64,000 bases of DNA from Saprospiraceae bacterium (GCA_016711125.1 JADJTQ010000007.1:186001-250000), one strand, 5' to 3'. Counted from the first letter of the stretch, positions 38,157-49,031 are shown. The notes: generated by a model from the letters alone, not told the origin. Program-made: numbers and translations.

Positions 38157-40142
38157 ATGATGAATCGTCATAGATATATCGTAGTAGCCTTATTAATCTT
38201 CACTATTGTTGGTGTATCGTGCACGTTTACTGAAAAGATCCGTGATGGTCGCACAGCTTTTGAGCGTAAACGATATTTTCAAGCTTCAGAAATGCTAATG
38301 AGCGAGTTCGAAGTTTCTCGTAGCAATTTAGACCGCATGAATATTGCTTATCTCATCGGTGAATCAAACATGAAATTTGGAGCTTTTGAAGAAGCCGCAA
38401 GATGGTACAAGATAGCGTATGAAGGCGGTTACGGCCCAAGTGCCTTATCTGCCTATGCCAATGGCCTCAAACAATTGGAACGGTATGAAGATGCGGCTTC
38501 CAGCTTTGCTAAGGTTGGGGATGAAATTGGTGACCGGGTAAAATATCGAAGAGAAATCGCCAATTGCTTGCAGGCGGTGGAATGGCGTAACGATGCCATT
38601 TATACACCCTATGTGATCGAAAATCTGAAATTGAACAGCAATGCTTCTGATTACGCACCGGTGCCGGTGTCTACGAATGAAATTGCCTTTACCAGTGATC
38701 GCGAGATGAGTACAGGAGAGTACATATATGCGTGGAGTGGCAATGATTTTTCAGATTTGTTTATAGCAGATCTTCGTCAGAATAGTGTGAAACAGTATGG
38801 CGGTGAGCAGATCAATATCGATGGAAACGAAGGCACGGTGGCCTTTAGCCCTGATGGTACCAAGATGGTGTTTTGCCGTTGTTTTAGCAGGGAGGATTAT
38901 GATGCTCATTGTAAGTTGATGATCAGTGAAAAGAACGATCTCGCCTGGTCAAAGCCGGTCATTTTACCTTTTATTAAAGATGGTATCAATTATCGTCACC
39001 CTACATTTTCACAAGATGGCACTATGCTGGTCTTTTCTGCTAATATTGATGAAGCAACCAATGACTATGACCTATATTTGAGCCGGTTCGTTGATAACAA
39101 TTGGGAACAACCACAGTCACTGGGTGTCAGGGTGAATAGTCAGAGGAGGGAGGGTTTTCCATTTTTACACGGTGACACACTTTATTTTTCATCTGACTTT
39201 GCTGGAATGGGGGACTGGATGTTTATAAAACATTCGTTCAACCTGATGGTCAATGGGCCATTCCTGTGAATTTAAGAGCCCCAATCAACTCTGGTGCCGA
39301 TGATTTTGCTTTTGTTATCAGTCCCTACTTTCAGGCTTCAGATAGCATTTTAGAACAGGGCTTTTTCAGCTCAAACAGAAGTGGTGGAAAAGGAAACGAT
39401 GATATTTATTTATTCGAAAGACGAAAGCATTTTCCGGTCAAACCCGAGCCCAAAAAGAATTTGATTATGAAATAGTACTCGATCTGCGTGTTTTCCAACG
39501 CCAATATGAAGATCCTGATGATCCGTCGAGCAAAGTTCTTATGAGAATACCCCTGGCGGAGGCTAAAATATCCATAACGGAAGATGGTAGAGATTTTAAG
39601 GAAACCAATTCGAATCAATATGGTATGATGACCTTAGAATTAAATCCTGAAAAGGAGTATCAGTTTTTTCTATCACGTACCGGATTTTTTAATAATGAAT
39701 TGGTTTTTTCAACTAAAAATCTAACCATTGATTCGACCAAGAAAGTGCAGAAGTATGAAGAGAGAATATTGTTGGATAAGATCTTTTATGATAAAGAAAT
39801 CGTTCTTGAAAACATCTACTACGATCTTGATGAATCTTTTATCGGAGATGACGCTAAGCCAACCTTAGATACACTTGCCAATCTTTTGAAAATAAATCCA
39901 CAAATAAAAATTCAACTTTCATCTCATACCGATTGCCGGGCACCGGATGACTATAATGAAACACTTTCCCAGGCCGGGCACAATCTGCTGTCGACTATTT
40001 GATTAAAAATGGGATCGCCCAAGATCGAATGGTGCCGAAGGGTTATGGCGAGTCGCTATTAGCGGTCGACTGCGTTTGTGAACAATGCACAGAAGAGCAG
40101 CATCAGGCCAACCGTCGTACAACCTTTAAAGTGATCGAGTGA
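38157..40142 (+). CDS. PorE-like OmpA lipoprotein (TPR, propeller, CRD, OmpA), three frameshifts
   Basis: Corrected, this is a 662-residue lipoprotein (Cys22 in VGVSC). The domains are in order TPR (to about residue 140), a PD40-type beta-propeller (FTSDREMSTG, VAFSPDGTKMVFCRC, HPTFSQDGTMLVFSAN), a carboxypeptidase-regulatory-like domain (IPLAEAKISITEDGRDF) and a C-terminal OmpA peptidoglycan-binding domain (ENIYYDLDESFIGDDAKPTL, LSSHTDCRAPDDYNE). Three one-base losses split it: a five-G run (39209-39213), a five-A run (39452-39456) and CC (39974-39975). After the last, AVDYLIKNGIAQDRMVPKGY completes the OmpA domain. The layout equals PorE, a T9SS component linking the machine to peptidoglycan; since paralogues exist, I give no symbol. 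Confidence 0.85.
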
Positions 40143-40493
40143 TTATTTTTCTGGAAAATCTATCGATTTTCTAATGATTGTAGATTTAGTAGTATTACCA
40201 ATCGATTATAGGGTTCAGGATTACCGCCGAGTAGGAAATCAGAAATTAAATATTAAGTGTATCCCGGCACCAACCCAATTGGAAATTTATGTAAAATTAG
40301 ATTTTTATCTACAATTGGAACTAGAGACGAATAGGGCATTTTGCAAAAATGCTTAATGTTGGATTTTAGTTTATCCTCTTTCCTTTATATTATGGTTATA
40401 GAGACTTAATGTTCTTGTGACCTTTCTGTGATTTTTGAGATACACCTTTGTTGAGATTTTGAATTAATTACAAATCTTAAAAATCTAGCTACC
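40143..40493. other. 351-base gap without a supported gene
   Basis: A 60-codon frame (40174-40356) shows no family features. The region is AT-rich and leads into the lactonase pseudogene. I see no promoter that I would defend. Confidence 0.5.
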
Positions 40494-41681
40494 ATGAAAA
40501 AAATCACCTTTTTTACATCACTATTGTTGCCATTGTTTTTAATCGCTTCATGTTCTCAAGACAAAAATATTGAAAATTATAACAGATCTGCTCGGTTAGA
40601 AATGGTAAACGAAACACTAGATTACCTCCAGGCGGATGAGGATATTCTAGAAGCTCTAAGTCTTAAAGTAGAGGATTGGTGACAAAGATCTTACATCCTG
40701 GAAAATCAGTCGTCAGTGTACACTATTGGTAACGAAGCAATGGCGAACGAAGTACTTGTTTTTAATCGAAATTCGGATGGTACTTTGATGGAGGCAGGCA
40801 GTTATGCTACCGGTGGCCAAGGTACTGGCGGTGGCTTGGGAAATCAAGGTGCATTGGTACTGAGCGACAATAAGTTATTTATGTTTGCTGTGAATCCAGG
40901 TAGCGACAATTTTAGTTTTTTCTATATCAGATAGGATGGTAGTTTAAAACTGATCGACCAGATTCATTCTGGAGGCATAATGCCCGTCAATATTACTTAC
41001 TAGGATGGACTCATCTATGTTCTCAATGTCGGGGGTACTGGAAATCTTGCTGGTTTTGCCGTGAATCGTCATGCCCAATTAATGGAATTAGCAGATTCAA
41101 AGCGTGACCTCAGCAGCGATGCGGCAGGCGCGGCACAAATTTCATTTAGTGGAAACGGCAAGGCTCTGGTCATCACAGGGAAAGCGACAAATACGCTTTC
41201 TTCCTTTGCAATTGATCGCTACGGCAGACCGGGTGCAATCAATACGCACCCTTCAGCAGGTGTCACTCCCTTCGGATTTTCATTTGGACGGGCAAACGTT
41301 TTTCACGTTTCCGAAGCTTTTGGTGGAGATGCCAACGCCTCTACAGAGCCTTCTTTTCATGTCAATGCCTGGGGCAAAATATCGCTGCTGGTTGGTCCTT
41401 TTGCTGCTAATGGTTCACCTGCATGTCATGGGCACTATTTTTTGTAACTAACACCGATGGTAACGATATAAGCTCACTTTCAGCGACTCGACTCCAACGT
41501 CACCAGGGCCGCTTGATGCAGCCATGGACAATCAATCACAGTATTTTATGTATTGTGTGGTGGTAGTGACGCTATTGTGTTATACAAGTTGGGCGACGAT
41601 GGTGCCTTAACTCAAATTGATGAGGATTGTGGTCTGCCGGATCGGGCTTCCGGATTGTGTGCGATAAAATGTTTGGAATAA
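40494..41681 (+). pseudogene. Lactonase-type beta-propeller lipoprotein, pseudogene
   Basis: The frame begins with a lipoprotein signal (Cys20 in LIASC) and clearly encodes a lactonase/6-phosphogluconolactonase-like propeller: YTIGNEAMANEVLVFNRNSD, GTGGGLGNQGALVLSDN, VLNVGGTGNLAGFAVN, AAQISFSGNGKALVITGKAT. It is interrupted by three stop codons in the same frame: TGA (40680-40682), TAG (40932-40934) and TAG (41001-41003). After 41400 the frame shifts and a propeller segment appears to be missing, before a recognisable end (YKLGDDGALTQIDEDCGL) to a stop at 41679-41681. In-frame stops cannot come from homopolymer indels, so this looks like true decay. An intact terminator follows. Confidence 0.85.
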
Positions 41682-41693
41682 AAATAATTTGAT

Positions 41694-41725
41694 GGTGGTA
41701 TTATCAAGTAATACCACCTTTTTTT
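41694..41725 (+). terminator. Terminator after lactonase pseudogene
   Basis: GGTGGTATTA-TCAAG-TAATACCACC is a perfect ten-base stem with a five-base loop followed by seven T. The hairpin is symmetric and could also serve the convergent esterase gene, which ends at 41753. Confidence 0.9.
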
Positions 41726-41752
41726 CGTGGTAGAAAGAAGATCAATGCTCCC

Positions 41753-43495
41753 TCAGTATCGCCAACTCTTGAGATCGGCTCCGACTGGTGATCGGGTCTT
41801 AACTTCTTCTGCCCACTTCTGAATAAACATCTGATTGTATCGCAAACGGGAGATATAGTTAGGTTGACTATGATCACCATTCCAGCAATGTTCGGCACGG
41901 TCACCATAGTCGACTTCACCGTCATAATGAGGTTCGGTGGTTTCTTTTAAGATTTCTTCCGCCAGATACACGGCATTATTTAGATAGTAATTGTCCATAT
42001 CTCCACAATAAAGATGGATTTTGCCTTTCCATTTTTCACCATTCTTGTGCCAGTCCCGTTTGAGTATATAAGCCAGGTCGTAGTTTTCTTTCCAATATGA
42101 AGCGACATCTGCATCTATAATTCCGGTTTCTTTATCCCAAATACGCTGGGGATAACCATCTTGGCCTACCGGACTGTACACTGCCTCCCATATATCCCAT
42201 TGTTGACCTGATCGACTCCTGGTGCCGAGAGCAAGTTCCCTAAGGTTCATTTCTTCCAAGGTCGAACTCACATTACCTAAGTAATCACGGTGCCCAGGTC
42301 TCGGTGTTTTTTTGAAGGGGCTATCCAGAAAATATGCATTACGATCCTCGTACAGGTTGACCAGGCAATAGGCTCTAAAATCGATTGGGTCCGGGCATGC
42401 GGCATAACACCCATTGTATTCGTCTGGATAGTAAACTTGAACAGCCAAGGCTTCCCAGCCTCCCGTGCTTCCCCCATAGGTAAACCGTGCCCAGCCCTGG
42501 CCGATACCCCTAAACTTTTGTTCGATATATGGGATCAATTCATAAGTGATTGCATCTCCGTATGGTCCATTATTTTCACTATTAACTGCATAAGAATCAT
42601 CGTAAAATGGTGTTGGATGTTGGATTTCGATGGCAATGACTCTCGGAAAGTCGGGACCGGTCCACATCTTATAGAAATCATATGCCTCCTGCTGCTGCAT
42701 GCGATTGTAACCGGTTATGCCAAAACGGGCAATAAAGTCGGGTTTAAGACTGAGATCAGGTAGGTCAGTGCGCCAGCCACCAAAATCATTAGGAAAATGC
42801 CCATGAAAAATAGCCAAAGGGTAATGTGTCTCAAGGTGATCGTCCCAACCCTCAGGAAGCAGAACATGCGCTCCCAAATAGACGTCTCTTCCCCAGAATT
42901 TAGACAGCAATTCACTACGCATCCTGACATGTTTGACGTATTTGGTGTCTTCGGGTTCTAAAATAGAAGGAATGATTTGATCGAGAGTTAAATGAATTGA
43001 TGAAGCAGCAGGATTAAAGGCAACTTTGACTGGCGTGCTATAGGGATTTCCCGGCTTCAGGTTCCATTGTTGGCCCTCACCGCGATCAGGTGGTAATAAG
43101 ACCCGGTGCCCGTCGCCAAGATCGAAGTACTCATACCGGTTGAAAAGCACTTGGAGGTAATAGGATCCTGGCGGGACTTCTCTTAGTGTCTTTAAAGGGT
43201 ACCCATAGGCATGAGCAAAAACTGGAATCGGTTTGTTTACTGGCCAGTTTTCTACATCGATTGCAAAGAGGAGCTGAGTGCCAGGTCCGTCGGAAATCTG
43301 AAATCTTGGCTCGGAAGTGCTATCGGTTGACAACATAACCAGTAGTCGACCATGTATGAGAGATCCACCATCCTGCGGTATGGTAATATAAAAGTAGGGT
43401 TCTTGATCAAAGGATGAGGGTATCTGCGGAATTACTAAGCTGCTGAAACTGCCAATTGCAAAAGATAAAATCCAGCTAATGACTTGATTTTTCAT
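41753..43495 (-). CDS. Putative exported esterase (alpha/beta hydrolase)
   Basis: The protein has 580 residues with a signal peptide (WILSFAIGSFSSLVIP). Residues 40-190 are a beta-sandwich-like N-terminal domain (FYITIPQDGGSLIHGRLLV). Residues 200-560 are an alpha/beta hydrolase of the putative-esterase type: the nucleophile Ser is in TYGGSTGGWEA, a likely acid in IHLYCGDMDNYYL, and the His in EHCWNGDHSQPNY. The protein is probably periplasmic or secreted. Its C terminus (VGADLKSWRY) shows no T9SS domain. The substrate is unknown. Confidence 0.8.
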   Translation of the reverse strand: MKNQVISWILSFAIGSFSSLVIPQIPSSFDQEPYFYITIPQDGGSLIHGRLLVMLSTDSTSEPRFQISDGPGTQLLFAIDVENWPVNKPIPVFAHAYGYPLKTLREVPPGSYYLQVLFNRYEYFDLGDGHRVLLPPDRGEGQQWNLKPGNPYSTPVKVAFNPAASSIHLTLDQIIPSILEPEDTKYVKHVRMRSELLSKFWGRDVYLGAHVLLPEGWDDHLETHYPLAIFHGHFPNDFGGWRTDLPDLSLKPDFIARFGITGYNRMQQQEAYDFYKMWTGPDFPRVIAIEIQHPTPFYDDSYAVNSENNGPYGDAITYELIPYIEQKFRGIGQGWARFTYGGSTGGWEALAVQVYYPDEYNGCYAACPDPIDFRAYCLVNLYEDRNAYFLDSPFKKTPRPGHRDYLGNVSSTLEEMNLRELALGTRSRSGQQWDIWEAVYSPVGQDGYPQRIWDKETGIIDADVASYWKENYDLAYILKRDWHKNGEKWKGKIHLYCGDMDNYYLNNAVYLAEEILKETTEPHYDGEVDYGDRAEHCWNGDHSQPNYISRLRYNQMFIQKWAEEVKTRSPVGADLKSWRY

Positions 43496-43558
43496 AGGAG
43501 TTAATTAATTGCTCAGGTAAAAATGCAATTAAAAGGCAAATTAAAAAACCACTATTTC

Positions 43559-45667
43559 TTAACCAAAATTAAAAGCAAGCCAAGCAGCCACATAAGCGAT
43601 AAGTGTCATGCTTACAAATTGTATAATCGGCCATTTCCAACTTCCGGTTTCTTTTTAACAACGGCAAGCGTACTCATGCATTGCATAGCAAATACAAAAA
43701 AGAGCAACAGGGAAAATGCAGTGGAATGATTGAAGATTGGCTTGCCAGTAGTTACATCAACCTGTTTTGCTAAATGCTCTCTAATGCGGAATTCGTCTTC
43801 TTCAGAGCCAATACTGTAAATAGTGGCCATCGATCCAACAAAAACCTCTCTGGCTGCAAATGCACTAATCAGGGCGATACCTATTTTCCAATCATATCCC
43901 AATGGTGTAATAACAGGCTCGATTACTTTGCCCAATATACCCGCGTAAGAAGCTTCTAATGTCTGTGCAGCAATCAGGTTATCTCGTTCCTGTTCACTGA
44001 AATTTGAAGCCACTGCGGCCGACCGTGCTTCTTCTCTAGCACCTTCCATCTTGGCCTTAGGTCCAAATGATGCCAAAAACCATAGGATAATGGACATAAT
44101 AAGAATGATTTTTCCGGCCTCAGTTATAAATGCACCAACCTTACTCCGCATGTTACGCCAGACACTCCGCCAGTCGGGATTACGATAGGAGGGAAGCTCC
44201 ATTACAAAAAATGATTGCATACGGGCACGCAAAATTCGTTTAAAAACCCAACCGGAAAACAGGGCTGCCACAACACCTAAAACATATAAAGCCGCAAAAG
44301 CCAGTCCCTGGGTATTTAGTACACTCCAAACAGGTTTATAAGGCACTACAATGCAATCAGGACCGTATACACGGGAATTCGAGCAGAACACGAAATAAAG
44401 GGTGTTACCATAATTGTGATAAGCCGCTCCTTCCAGTTCACGATCGTGCGAGTCGACATGATTGCTGGTATTGCACAGGCTCCTCCGCTTATGAGTGCCA
44501 CAACGCTTCTTCCGTTCATCCCGAAGCGTCGTAAAAATCGGTCGAAAAGATATGCTGCTCTTGCCATATATCCGATCTCTTCAAGAATAGAGATCAAAAG
44601 AAATAATATTGCAATCTGCGGAATAAAACCATTACTCCACTGAGACCGGAAAGGATACCATCCGTGAGTAAATTAGTTAAAACAGAAGGAGGTAATACAT
44701 TTCTCAGCCAATGACCCAAGATTCCAAATCCCGTTTCGATCAGGTCCATGGGGTAAGTTGCCCAGGCAAAGATCGCCTGGAAAACAAATAACATCAAAAC
44801 TGCAAATATAATTGGTCCCCAAAGCCAATGCGTAATGACTGCATCTACTTTGTCAGAGATTGTCTGAGCTTTACTATCTTTTTTGACGGAGTCCTTTACG
44901 AGATCTTCCAGCGTGTTAAGTCGGGAGAATGTTTCCTCAACCTGCTCCTTTAGGGGTTCAAATTGATTATCTTCCAGGCTCTTCCTCCAGTGTTCTTCAG
45001 ATATGCTAATGTTCAATTTCAACCAGTCATGATGGTGAGCCCAGAGCCACCGCAGGTATAGATTAGGCGGATTTTCAACTTGACCGATCTCACCTAGCAT
45101 TTTTAAAGCATCTCTATGTAGTTCTTTGATTTTCCGGGGAGGGTGAACCGGATGCTGTAGTTCCTGACAGACTGCATTTTTCAAGACATCAATGTTCCTC
45201 CGTTTACGGCTACTGATAGCGACTACTTGAACACCTAGCTGTTTGTGCAGGTATTCAAGATCCAATAGATTGCCAGCTTCTTCAAATTCATCTATTAGGC
45301 TCAAGACGAGGATAGTTGGGTATCCCAAATCTAAAATCTGGCTGAAAGCCAACAATTGACGATCCAAATGGTTAGCGTCAGCCACATAAATAACAACTTC
45401 CGGATGATCGGGATGATTTGGGTTGATCAGGACCTCTGTGGTAATTCGTTCGTCACCTGAGTTTGGAAAAAGGCTATAAGTGCCTGGCAGGTCAATTAGT
45501 CTTACCGGACCACATTCAGAAAACTCGGCAATTCCGGAAACCCTGTCAACTGTGACTCCTGGGAAGTTTCCTACTTTATTATTACTCCCTGTCAGTAAGT
45601 TAAAAAGTGTTGTTTTCCCGCTGTTGGGATTGCCCGCGAGGGCTACGTTTTTGAGTCGTTCACTCAT
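43559..45667 (-). CDS. feoB: Ferrous iron transporter FeoB, three frameshifts
   Basis: FeoB imports Fe2+ across the inner membrane. The N-terminal G domain has G1 (GNPNSGKTTLFN), a switch region (VGNFPGVTVDRVSG) and G3 (DLPGTYSLFP), but G4 reads SLID where NxxD is usual. The membrane part continues through three frames. Losses of single bases near 44625 (T run), 44350 (TTGTAG) and 43653 (A run) separate LSGLSGVMV, the segment FIPQIAILFLLISILEEIGY, the gate region and the end ETGSWKWPIIQFVSMT. The corrected length of about 703 residues fits. The start is the ATG at 45667, which overlaps the feoA stop (TGATG). Confidence 0.9.
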
Positions 45668-45891
45668 CAATCCCTAACCAAGATCTGGTTTGCTTCTTCG
45701 TATCGGAATGCAAGGGCACGTCCATTTATCCGTACATAGAGATTGCCTTTCCAGGGTAGTTTTCTGACCACGGAAATAGATTGACCCGGTGATACTCCCA
45801 TTGAAAGCATTTTCTTGTGGAGCTGGCTGATTGAAAACCCATCGAGAATAGCTGATTTTCCAATAGCAAGGTCAGATAAACGTAATGGCAT
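45667..45891 (-). CDS. feoA: FeoA, small SH3-like partner of FeoB
   Basis: The protein has 74 residues: LSDLAIGKSAILDGFSISQL, then MGVSPGQSISVVRKLPWKGN and a C-terminal strand, the ordinary FeoA SH3-like barrel. It is a cytoplasmic helper of the Fe2+ transporter. The stop overlaps the feoB start (TGATG), showing a tight operon. Confidence 0.92.
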   Translation of the reverse strand: MPLRLSDLAIGKSAILDGFSISQLHKKMLSMGVSPGQSISVVRKLPWKGNLYVRINGRALAFRYEEANQILVRD

Positions 45892-45991
45892 AAATTGTCG
45901 GTTTTTGATACCGCTAAATTACCGGTCTCATATCCTTTTTACAATGATAATAATGTAGAAATGACTCTACCTAACTTTAGGTACTAATCCT

Positions 45992-46888
45992 TTACTTGAA
46001 TGATTTATCTAATGTTTGAATTAAGGTAGAAATCATTTCAGGGGTGGTGCCACAACATCCTCCAAAGATCCGGTAATCTAATTCACAAGCCTGTTGGACG
46101 AAGTCTCCTAATTGGTGTGCAGCATCCGCTTCTGCCTCCCAACCTCTGGTAGGATGCGGCTTACCGGATGCATTGGAATAGACACCTTTGATCCCCGGGT
46201 ATAAGGTGGCTAGCTTATGGGTATCAGTAAGTAGCTCTGCTGCTGACCGACAATTTAAGGAGATTCCGATGGGCTTAAATTCATTGGCTAGTGTAATCAG
46301 GTTTTCCATTTTTTCTCCACTCAGAAGTTGCCCTTTTCCGTTGCTGACAACACTTATGATAATCGGAATCTGCATCTCCTGGCTTAATTTTAGCAAAATA
46401 TGTGCCTCGCGGATTGTATTTATGGTTTCGGCCAATATAAAGTCTAGGTCGCACTTTAATAATGAAGACAGTTGAAGATGATGATATTTCAATAAAGTTG
46501 TTTGGTCAGGCACCATATCCGGACGGTAACAATCTTCCAGGGAGGCAATTGAACCAGCCAGGAGAAATTTATGATTTTTGGGCATGCATTTCCTTGCCAG
46601 ATAACATGTAGTTTTGATTAAATCTTCGAACAGATCCAAGCGCTTCTCCCGCTCAAAGAGATAATAGCTGATACGAAATGTGTTTGCTGTCAGTATGTTA
46701 CTTCCGGCTTCAATATATTCCCGGTAAATCTGTTGTAGTAAACCGGGACATTCCGAGGCTGCAAAAGCGGTCCAAAGCGGCAATGAAGTGCGATAACCGC
46801 GACGTTCGAGCTCGGTCCCTATGGCTCCGTCGAGCAACCAGTATTTACGGGTCGATAATATCTGGTCTAACTGAGATATTGCTAGCAT
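45992..46888 (-). CDS. Homocysteine S-methyltransferase
   Basis: The protein has 298 residues and transfers a methyl group to homocysteine from a donor such as S-methylmethionine, giving methionine. The N-terminal motif LLDGAIGTELERRG and the zinc-binding cysteines are complete: one in ISLNCRSAAE and two in IFGGCCGTTPEM. The length is that of MmuM-like enzymes without cobalamin domains. It is cytoplasmic. It diverges from the sulfurtransferase gene, and both belong to sulfur metabolism, so shared control is possible. Confidence 0.9.
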   Translation of the reverse strand: MLAISQLDQILSTRKYWLLDGAIGTELERRGYRTSLPLWTAFAASECPGLLQQIYREYIEAGSNILTANTFRISYYLFEREKRLDLFEDLIKTTCYLARKCMPKNHKFLLAGSIASLEDCYRPDMVPDQTTLLKYHHLQLSSLLKCDLDFILAETINTIREAHILLKLSQEMQIPIIISVVSNGKGQLLSGEKMENLITLANEFKPIGISLNCRSAAELLTDTHKLATLYPGIKGVYSNASGKPHPTRGWEAEADAAHQLGDFVQQACELDYRIFGGCCGTTPEMISTLIQTLDKSFK

Positions 46889-46901
46889 TTATTTGAGCAA
46901 C

Positions 46902-46932
46902 TTGGTTAATTTGGTTGCACAATTTAAATTTA
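46902..46932 (+). promoter_or_regulatory. Possible promoter of sulfurtransferase gene
   Basis: TTG (46902-46904), a 20-base spacer and TAAATTTA (46925-46932) resemble the Bacteroidota promoter, 10 bases before the ATG at 46943. The last base of the -7 element deviates from G. Confidence 0.3.
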
Positions 46933-46942
46933 GTCTATACCT

Positions 46943-47770
46943 ATGAGTTTCGAGACTATCATTTCCGTAGATGATCTTTATGCCAATTTTTTTAATCCTC
47001 AATGGGTGATCATCGATTGCCGGTTTAGCTTGGCAGAGCCCGATAAGGGTGAACTGGAATATCAACAAGGCCATATTACCGGAAGTTATTATGCCCACTT
47101 GGATCGTGATCTTTCGTCTTCAGTAGTTCCGGGCTCCACAGGTAGACATCCGCTTCCTGAGATCAATGCGTTGTCTCAGACGATCCGTCGATGGGGTGTC
47201 AATGAAGATAGCCAGGTGGTGGTCTACGACCATTCAAATGGGGGCATTTCAGCAAGACTATGGTGGCTGTTTCGTTGGCTTGGACATGATAAAGTTGCCG
47301 TTTTGGATGGTGGCTGGAAAGGGTGGAAAGATCGTTCCTTTCCAGAAGATCAGTTACTACCTGCGCCGAAGCAGGGTGATTTTCGACCCTCTGTTTGCTA
47401 CGATCTCACAGTTGATGCAGATAAAGTCAATGAAATCCGGCTAAGAAACGATTGGAAGCTGATTGATGCCCGTGCCAATGAACGGTATCTTGGACTGATT
47501 GAGCCGATCGATCCAGTGGCAGGCCATATCGAAGGGGCGGTCAACCATCCCTTTGACCTCAATATTGACGAGCAGGGATTGTGGAATTCGGCAGAGGTAC
47601 TGAAATCGGAATTTGAGGCACGAGGAATCACCACAATGCCTTCACAAACCATCTTCTATTGTGGTTCAGGAGTCACCGCATGTCATGACATCCTTGCCTA
47701 TAAACATGCAGGACTCGGTGATGCTCTCCTTTATCCTGGTTCCTGGAGTGAGTGGATTACTCGCACATAG
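46943..47770 (+). CDS. Sulfurtransferase (tandem rhodanese)
   Basis: The protein has 275 residues made of two rhodanese domains. The first (residues 1-140; WVIIDCRFSLAEPDKGELEY, VVVYDHSNGGISARLWWLFR) lacks a catalytic Cys, as usual. The second (WKLIDARANERYLGLIEPID) carries the active Cys in FYCGSGVTAC and ends YPGSWSEWI. The CGSGVT loop is of the 3-mercaptopyruvate sulfurtransferase kind. It moves sulfur from thiosulfate or mercaptopyruvate to an acceptor in the cytoplasm. It ends 13 bases from the convergent amidohydrolase. Confidence 0.92.
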   Translation: MSFETIISVDDLYANFFNPQWVIIDCRFSLAEPDKGELEYQQGHITGSYYAHLDRDLSSSVVPGSTGRHPLPEINALSQTIRRWGVNEDSQVVVYDHSNGGISARLWWLFRWLGHDKVAVLDGGWKGWKDRSFPEDQLLPAPKQGDFRPSVCYDLTVDADKVNEIRLRNDWKLIDARANERYLGLIEPIDPVAGHIEGAVNHPFDLNIDEQGLWNSAEVLKSEFEARGITTMPSQTIFYCGSGVTACHDILAYKHAGLGDALLYPGSWSEWITRT

Positions 47771-47783
47771 TCTAGTCCCGTCC

Positions 47784-48890
47784 CTATTGCGGGAATTGAT
47801 CGAGTTCGAGCTTAAGTAGCTTAGCCGCATTCTTATAATATATCTTCTTTAAAATGTCATCAGATAATCCTAAACCATACATGCGCCAGAAAGCATGATA
47901 GCGCTTATAGTATGGAAAATACTCATCTTCGGTCTCAAGCACTCTGAAATAAGTGTAGTACTCTTCGGGATTGTACGCGTCTTTACCAAATAGAATTCTG
48001 TCCTGATATTTTTCGAAAAATTTCGCAGCTGCTCTGGGTTGTCGTCCAAGCTCAGCGATAACTGCCCCAAACTCGATATGCATATTGGGTATTTCTTCTA
48101 GCAGCGAGCTAAGCTTAGAAAGGTCATTGGCAAACCAACCGAAATGGGCAGCAATAAAAGTTGTTCCAGGATTTTTTTTGAAGATATGATGCTGTTCAGC
48201 AATGATTTGCTCCCAAGAGGCAGGATCATTAGCTTCTCGTTTTCTACCAGGCCTAAGCTTTAACTCAAGCCATCGCTCGTTGAGACTGTCGTGTGGTTGC
48301 CAAAAAGGGCGGGGGTCAGCTGAATGGATCAGCACCGGGATCCCCAGTTCACCGCACTTTGCCCAAACCGGGTCAATTCTCGGATCATCTATTGGAATAC
48401 GATTTCCAGCTTTATCCTTATTGTCCATACCCTGACTTTTATAGATCTTGAGGCCTCGGGCACCATTAGAGACATCATATTCGATTTGCTTGACTGTTTC
48501 GGTTGACCAGTCAGGTTCATCAATACTCTGTAAGTTTATATTGGTGAACATGACAAAGCGATCTTCATAACCTTGTGCTTTGACATTATCGACCATTGCC
48601 TTTAAAGCAGCACCACCTCTGCCGCTTAAATTGACCAGCACTTGCATGTTGAGCGAATCCATCTCCGCTATCAGCTGAGAAAGATCGCCTTCGCCCAGTC
48701 GCCATTGGTGATTATGAATGTCGACGAAAGGAAACTTTGAATAGGTTTTCGGATGCTCAGGTACTACAAGGGTAGAGGGAGGGTCATACGACTCAAAGTC
48801 GATTTTAATATCGAGTGCTTCTTGACGTTGCGCAAAGGCCAACATGCAGATAAGCAGGCTGCCCAGGCTAAGGACTAAATTTCTGATCAT
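47784..48890 (-). CDS. Exported amidohydrolase-family protein
   Basis: The protein has 368 residues with a signal peptide (LVLSLGSLLICMLAFAQ). The amidohydrolase-2 TIM barrel is clear: the metal motif DIHNHQWRLG, LVNLSGRGGAALKAM, PVLIHSADPRPF, TTFIAAHFGWFANDL and the catalytic Asp in ILFGKDAYNP. All expected metal ligands seem present, so it is probably an active hydrolase or decarboxylase in the periplasm. The substrate cannot be read from sequence. Confidence 0.88.
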   Translation of the reverse strand: MIRNLVLSLGSLLICMLAFAQRQEALDIKIDFESYDPPSTLVVPEHPKTYSKFPFVDIHNHQWRLGEGDLSQLIAEMDSLNMQVLVNLSGRGGAALKAMVDNVKAQGYEDRFVMFTNINLQSIDEPDWSTETVKQIEYDVSNGARGLKIYKSQGMDNKDKAGNRIPIDDPRIDPVWAKCGELGIPVLIHSADPRPFWQPHDSLNERWLELKLRPGRKREANDPASWEQIIAEQHHIFKKNPGTTFIAAHFGWFANDLSKLSSLLEEIPNMHIEFGAVIAELGRQPRAAAKFFEKYQDRILFGKDAYNPEEYYTYFRVLETEDEYFPYYKRYHAFWRMYGLGLSDDILKKIYYKNAAKLLKLELDQFPQ

Positions 48891-49031
48891 CGTTTGTGTT
48901 AATAGGTAAATTGTAAAAATAGGTCGATTATTTTGACCATTTCCTTAAGAAAAGGATAAATTGACATAGATCGCCTAATAATAACCCATATTGTCTTATT
49001 TTTTATCCATCTAGAGCTACGATATTCGTCA

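Noticed and set aside
40174..40356. A 60-codon frame after the PorE-like gene.
   Set aside because: It shows no signal, domain or coupling; probably chance.
40932..41003. Two in-frame TAG codons as possible recoding (for example pyrrolysine).
   Set aside because: Other genes use TAG as a normal stop, there is also an in-frame TGA, and the gene is damaged elsewhere.
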